The notes under the pieces are model-generated. The model was not told where the DNA came from and ran no database searches. It saw only the letters and a program-made list of their open reading frames with translations. 64,000 bases of DNA from Ectocarpus siliculosus (taxonomy: Eukaryota; Sar; Phaeophyceae; Ectocarpales; Ectocarpaceae): contig FN649751.1 in NCBI GenBank assembly GCA_000310025.1, positions 1,013,080 through 1,077,079 on the forward strand, given 5' to 3'. The position numbers and the translations under genes were made by a program. Numbering within the stretch: the stretch's first letter is position 1; every line of letters begins with the position of its first letter. Positions 58,750 to 64,000 of this stretch are shown piece after piece.

Positions 58750-61200
58750 GAGTTCTACCAGACGTTTGGGCCCAAGTGCAACGGCATCATCATTCTTCTG
58801 TTGATTGGTCTAGGGTCCGCCCAAGAGGCGGATTTCTTTCGACTGAGGTTAGCCTGGTCTGAGGTACTTGTTGGTACCGACATAACTGGAGTAGCCCTAT
58901 CGCCCCTTGTCCGTTCGGCACTGTTTGTAGTCTAGGGGACTTCCTCACGTCCTCATGTGAGCTGTGCTATAGGTGGAGTTCGGGAGAGAGGCAATTCGTT
59001 TCGAACCACTTTTGGAGGAAGGGGGTCCAATCTATGTCGAAGGAACCTTCGCACGTTTGTTATGGATATGACAGTATGCATATGCCAAGATCTCAAACTA
59101 ATCACGGAAGCTTACGATTTCGTTGACAGTGTTTCAACAACCGTGGAAGCATTTTGTCGTATTCATGGAAGTTGGGAATGGCCAAAACACTAAAATACTA
59201 CATGCCATCGATTTCCAATACTATATCTCCCATGGAAGCTCATTTGACGTCCATTGCTTCCACGGAACATGTCAGACTTTGGTCAAGTCTGGCGTCACTT
59301 CCACCCGGAAGTCCGCATCTGGCATGGAAGTTATGGAAGCTTTCGTCACTTCCGCGGAAGCCTTCCACGAGCTTCCACCTGGGCTTCCGCCAAGGCTTCG
59401 ATTGCTTGCGTGGAAGCTTCCATGAATGTCATGAAACGGTAGTGTTCGGTGTACCTCTTTCTGGCCTCGGAACCAAGCCGTATGTCACATTCAGACAGCG
59501 TTCGCCCTAATGTGTGGTATACTCCAAGCATCGACTGCGCTAACCCGCTTCCCGATGAGGAGATGTCAGTCTCAGTGCGACTGAAAGCAGAATGTGCTGC
59601 TAATGGCCATGATCTGGGACCCTGTGACGGGTTGTCATGGGGGAGGCTAAGGTACAAGCGTGTGTGTTTGTCTCATCATTCTGGCGCCAGTCTGCACACC
59701 GTTTGGTGTGCAGCTTCGATGATTCAGCCGAGGTCACAAGAATCAGGTCGCGCAGGATTTTTACTGTTGCTCCACCTTTCCTCCAGCAGAACTTGCCTAA
59801 GTTGCCGTTGTTGAAGTACAACAGCAGCATAGTATAATAGTTGCATTGGGGGCACAGATCTACGGATCGTAGTCAGAGGATTGGGGGAAATGAGGGAGTT
59901 TCTGCTTTGTTTTCTCGGAGATTCGACAATGGTCTGAATAGTGTGACGGATGGATGTGGTGACGCACTCTTGAGTGGTGCTTTTTGTTCTCGTTTCCACG
60001 TTACCCTCTACATGTATTTCAAGACTTTTCCATCTCGGCCCTCACTGGCCGAGCCTCCATTCTTTCTCCGCACGCACACAAGCTTAAACCTACCCGGTTT
60101 TTTTAACAGTCATCGCGAGAAGGGTTCAGCCGTTGCTTTCCCGCGTCCATTAAAGTCCAAGTATTTCTCACGAAAGCAATCGTTGTCTGTTGCATTAGTT
60201 GCATGGTATGCATGTAGATCAAGCATGCTCCAGAGAGATCTTCGAACCCACAACCGAAGCCTGCAAATTACTGCAGTTTGCGAGATAACCACGAATTAGA
60301 CCACCAGGGAAGTGTATTGAGTGCATACTATACCATTTCCAATCAAGGAAAAATCACTGGAGATCAACCAGGAGACGGGGAGTTGAGGACGACCACATGC
60401 CATCGTTTATCTTATATTTACAGTATTGTTCAAGGTTCTGTGTTGCAATGTACGCGAGAGCTTCCATCACTTCCACGAGCATAGTTGAAAAGATTGTAGA
60501 TAAATCGTCGTTAAATCGTGCATCTATCACGTACAATGTATCACATACCTGCATGTGATAGCAGCCAGCTCCCGCCGTCGCAAACGATTCAACGGACCAG
60601 GTGACGAGCTGACTGCAAGAGCGTCTGTTGCAAGGTCTAATGGAGGCCTGGTCGATCGTAGGAATGCCAAGGCGCCATGGCACCCTGCAAGAAGTAGGAT
60701 CGGCACGCAGCAGATACAACGCCTTGCCCGGTGTCGTGGCCGGTACCGATGAGCACACATTCTCGAGAGACTCCTCAAGTGTGCGTCTGAAACATACAAA
60801 ATGACGAGAGCTAGATTTACCGACCACCTTCAACTCTGCTTATAGGAACGGACCACGGACCGCGCGAAACGATGCGGCGCAACTATTATACGCTGCTGTC
60901 GTGATCAGCGAATCAGAGTACAAGCAACAGGAATGTTTGTTCGTCGAAGCAGATAGAATAAACTGGTGTTTATTTTGTAACAGTCGAATTAGAATTTGGC
61001 TTCATTTTCTACCGGAAACCCAGGGTCACGGTGTTTGGAATTATTAGTCTATAGTTGGGGGTGTCATTCCGTGATCGAGTCCACGCAGGGGCTGTAGCAA
61101 AGTCGGGTAACGTGTGACAGCTACAGAGCGCGTGAAGCAACGGAAGGACAGCAGCAGCCGCCTAACGCAGTAGCGGCGGCAGTTTAGAAAAGGGCGGGAC
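58750..61200. other. Spacer upstream of the receptor gene
   Basis: No gene is supported. A 159-residue - strand frame (60833-60354, ATG to stop) has no recognised motif. The part 59128-59424 is crowded with GGAAG and CTTCC pentamers, several joined as TGGAAGCTTCCA or near copies; the same motif recurs at 60462-60480. The receptor promoter should lie just above 58750; no TATA box stands out there. Confidence 0.4.
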
Positions 61201-61247
61201 GGGACACGGCGCAAGCATTGGGGAAGTGACCAGCACGCGACTCTCCA

Positions 61248-61253
61248 TATAAA
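61248..61253 (+). promoter_or_regulatory. TATA box
   Basis: TATAAA within CTCCATATAAAGG, about 180 bp upstream of the ATG at 61432 and after a GC-rich stretch. Position and orientation suit transcription of the small gene that follows. No initiator was assigned. Confidence 0.4.
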
Positions 61254-61431
61254 GGTGTGTACTCGTGTCCAACATCCATCGTGTCGGCCGTGTTCCTATT
61301 CGCGTCCCGCTACTCTTGTGACCTCACCGCTGCGTGCATTTAGCACGAGGGGGGAGGGTGCAGTAAGATAAGCGGCGGCAAGCCACCGCAGTCTCGCTCG
61401 CCGCGCCGCTCAGATAGGTCCCTTCCCAAAC

Positions 61432-61668
61432 ATGGGATGCGGTTCATCCCAACCGAGACGTACTCTCGCTGAAGAAAAAAAATGCGGTTCGTCCCAACCG
61501 AGACGTACTCTCTCTGAAGAAAAAATTCAACGGCAAAAAGAAAGAGCGGGGCCTGTTGTATGGTCGCACGCTGACTTGTCGCGGTTGATAGCAGCCATTG
61601 TACTGCACGGGGTGGAGGAACCCTGCGGCATCGGACATAACCAATCGACCCGCGGCAGTAGGGCATGA
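61432..61668 (+). CDS. Small predicted acylated protein, 78 residues
   Basis: The frame starts MGCGSSQPRRTL and ends with TGA at 61666-61668. Gly2 followed by Cys3 and Ser residues is the known signal for N-myristoylation plus palmitoylation, so membrane attachment is predicted. The block CGSSQPRRTL.EEK is present twice in tandem (54-bp duplication of 61438-61491 into 61483-61530, overlapping approximations). The rest (GPVVWSHADLSRLIAAIVLH) has no known motif. The gene may be longer through splicing, since a full-length product this short is unusual here. Confidence 0.45.
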   Translation: MGCGSSQPRRTLAEEKKCGSSQPRRTLSEEKIQRQKERAGPVVWSHADLSRLIAAIVLHGVEEPCGIGHNQSTRGSRA

Positions 61669-62336
61669 TGCTGTCACGAGTATGCACATGAGGCAGGTGC
61701 CTTGTTTTCTGTTCCCCCGGCTTACTAGGGACTACTTGCCGGTACAATCTTGTCTGTGCCGCGCACAGAGGGGCATATAGCTGAAGGAATCGACGATAAT
61801 ATGCCCACTCACGTAAGCAATCGTCTCCACGGATGGTATTGACAAGTCCCCACTGATGGTATCGACAAGTCCCATGGCATACAAAGCGGCCGCATACGTA
61901 ATCGGAAAGTGCATTCAACAGCATTCACGGGAACGGATAAAAGCAAAAACACATGCATGCGAGAGACAGACTCAAAGAAAAAGACTGAAAAACAAAGAAG
62001 ACGAGAAAAAAAAACGAGACAGCGAACTACGTGCTGTATGCATAAGGAAAAAGAAGATGAGAAAAAAATAGGGGGGGGAGGTGAAAGTGACACGCTAGGT
62101 TCGAACTCGCGAGGAACGTCAGGTAGCGGTCCATGTGAGTGCATCACGGTCTCGAGGGGCATCACGTCAAATTCATTGCCGCTGTGACACAAACCTTCTA
62201 AAAGAATACGTCACGTCCATCGACGATTAAGCGACCAAAAACGCCCGGACAGCAATTGATGCATGCCAAAAACTCGTCAACCTGCCGTAGGATTGTCTAT
62301 GCGGAAGTGATCTCAATGAAAAAAAAAAAACAAGGA
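61669..62336. other. Spacer between the small gene and the satellite
   Basis: Lys/Arg-rich frames at about 61910-62070 come from A-rich sequence and are not trusted. A short direct repeat (GATGGTATTGACAAGTCCC and GATGGTATCGACAAGTCCC) lies at about 61831-61875. Nothing else is supported. Confidence 0.4.
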
Positions 62337-63836
62337 CACGCACCAGCACGGGACGCGCCAATAGTGGAAGCACTCGTCCGTGCTGTTGGCGAGTGGAAGT
62401 TAACCGATCTCAACGCAACGAAACACGAAGCCATACATGTATCAGCACGGGATGCGCCAATGAGTGGAAGCACCCGCGCTCTTGGCGAGTAGAGTTAACC
62501 GAATTCAACGCAGCGGTAGAAAATACCACAAATCATGCATCAGTACGGGACGCGCCAATGAGTGGAAGCACCCGTGCTGCATATGTGATGTCAGCCTCAG
62601 CACGGGACGCGCCAATGAGTGGAAGCACTCGTGCTGTTGGTGAGTAGAGTAAACCGATCTCAAAAAGAAAGAACAAAACGCCGTACATGTATCAGCACGG
62701 GACGCGCCAATGAGTGGAAGCACCCGCGCTGTTGGCGAGTAGAGTTAACCGAATTCAACGCAGCGGTAGGAAATACCACAAATCATGCATCAGTACGGGA
62801 CGCGCCAATGAGTGGAAGCACCCGTGCTGCATATGTGTTGTCAGCCTCAGCACGGGACGCGCCAACGAGTGGAAGCACTCGTGCTGTTGGCGAGTAGAGT
62901 TAACCGATCTCAAAAAAAGAAAGAACAAAACGCCGTACACGTATCAGCACGGGACGCGCCAATGAGTGGAAGCACCCGCGCTGTTGGCGAGTAGAGTTAA
63001 CCGAATTCAACGCAGCGGTAGGAAATACCACAAATCATGCATCAGTACGGGACGCGCCAATGAGTGGAAGCACCCGTGCTGCATATGTGTTGTCAGCCTC
63101 AGCACGGGACGCGCCAACGAGTGGAAGCACTCGTGCTGTTGGCGAGTAGAGTTAACCGACCTCAAAAAGAAAGAACAAAACGCCGTACACGTATCAGCAC
63201 GGGACGCGCCAATGAGTGGACGCACCCGTGCTGTTGGCGAGTAGAGTTAACCGAATTCAACGCATCGAAAACGAAGTCGTACACGTATCAGTACGGGACG
63301 CGCCAATGAGTGGAAGCACCCGTGCTGCATATGTGTTGTCAGTTTCAGCAAGGGACGCGCCAATGAGTGCTGTTGGCGAGTAGAGTTAACCGATCTCAAA
63401 AAGAAAGAACAAAAACGCCGTACACGTATCAGTACGGGACGCGCCAATGAGTGGACGCACATGTGCTGTTGGCGAGTAGAATTAACCGATCTCCACGCAT
63501 CGAAAACGAAGTCATACACGTATCAGTACGGGACGCGCCAATGAGTGGAAGCACCCGTGCTCATATGTGTTGTCAGTTTCAGCAAGGGACGCGCCAATGA
63601 GTGGAAGCACCCGCGCTGCGTACAAGTATCAGTACGGGTCGCGCCAATGAGTGGAAGCACCCGTGCTGCATATGTGTTGTCAGTTTCAGCGAGGGACGCG
63701 CCAATGAGTGGAAGCACCCGCGCTGTTGGCAAGTGGAGTTCACCGTATCCAACGCATCGAAAAAAAAAAAAAAAAACACGTATCAGCACGGGACGCGCCA
63801 ATGAGTGGAAGCACCCGTGCCGATGGCGAACCGGGG
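62337..63836 (+). repeat. Satellite with 250-bp higher-order period and hairpin cores
   Basis: About 19 copies of a core of about 39 bp: CAGCACGGG, a 21-base loop containing CGCGCCAATGAGTGGAAG, then CCCGTGCTG. The two 9-bp arms are perfect inverted repeats in the best copies. Cores are joined by three alternating spacers (ATATGTGTTGTCAG; GTTGGCGAGTAGAGTTAACC with an A-rich tail; CAACGCAGCGGTAGG with CACAAATCATG). Landmark GAATTCAACG recurs at 62501, 62751, 63003 and 63253, giving a period of 250-252 bp, after which the order decays. The long + strand frames across it repeat STGRANEWKHP and are a by-product. Confidence 0.9.
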
Positions 63837-64000
63837 TTCACCGAATCCAAGAAAATATATATATAAAAAAAAAAAAAAAGAGAAACCATCGCTAGTGTTC
63901 CAAAGAGAGAAATATTCGGGATTGGTCGACGTCCGGTGACCGTAGCGTCAGCAGCAATAATCACTCCATTCAATCCACAGGCGTCGAGAACGAACTAACG

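Noticed and set aside
62096-62112. GGTTCGAACTC resembling a tRNA T-loop
   Set aside because: No cloverleaf or box A in front of it.
62256-63895. Series of + strand frames repeating STGRANEWKHP
   Set aside because: They are satellite translations; both strands are open and the period is not a clean coding one.

Overview
This is a eukaryotic nuclear window: genes are split into many short exons with GT-AG introns, and the spacers carry microsatellites, small transposons and a satellite. Gene style and content (a WSC domain, a REJ-type ectodomain, a tyrosinase and very intron-rich long genes) fit a stramenopile, most likely a brown alga of the Ectocarpus kind. The taxon is inference. All splice models were read by eye from splice sites and codon phase, with no transcript support.

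Left part (1-22 kb, mostly + strand): the 3' end of an unrecognised gene (822-1699), about 9 kb of repeat-rich spacer, then an assembly gap (10479-10578) flanked by damaged sequence. Directly after the gap lies a seven-exon alpha/beta-hydrolase (11059-13963) with all three catalytic positions visible and an unresolved N-terminus. A single-exon 349-residue conserved protein lies on the - strand (15903-16952).

Middle (21.8-30 kb, + strand): a tyrosinase of at least 14 exons retains six copper-ligand histidines. Its first visible intron holds a 1.86 kb TA-flanked, pogo/Tc1-mariner-like element with tRNA-like sequences and a small Cys-rich ORF.

Right part (34.4-58.7 kb, - strand): one gene of about 24 kb and roughly 40 exons encodes a receptor-like protein of about 2,200 residues. 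In order it has a signal peptide, N-terminal beta-rich exons, a WSC domain, a beta-propeller, Pro/Thr/Ala linkers, a REJ-like region, a GPS autoproteolysis motif (GAIN type) and many transmembrane segments. Most splice phases match through the model; a few junctions in the N-terminal part, the linker, the REJ region and the membrane region remain open. Two short TA-flanked elements sit in its introns.

Far right (61-64 kb): a TATA box, a small predicted acylated protein (starts MGCGSSQ) with an internal tandem duplication, and a satellite with a period of about 250 bp built from hairpin-forming cores.

The genes do not form a pathway that can be read from the sequence. The most interesting object is the WSC/propeller/REJ/GPS multi-pass protein, an adhesion-receptor or polycystin-like architecture carrying a carbohydrate-binding-type domain.
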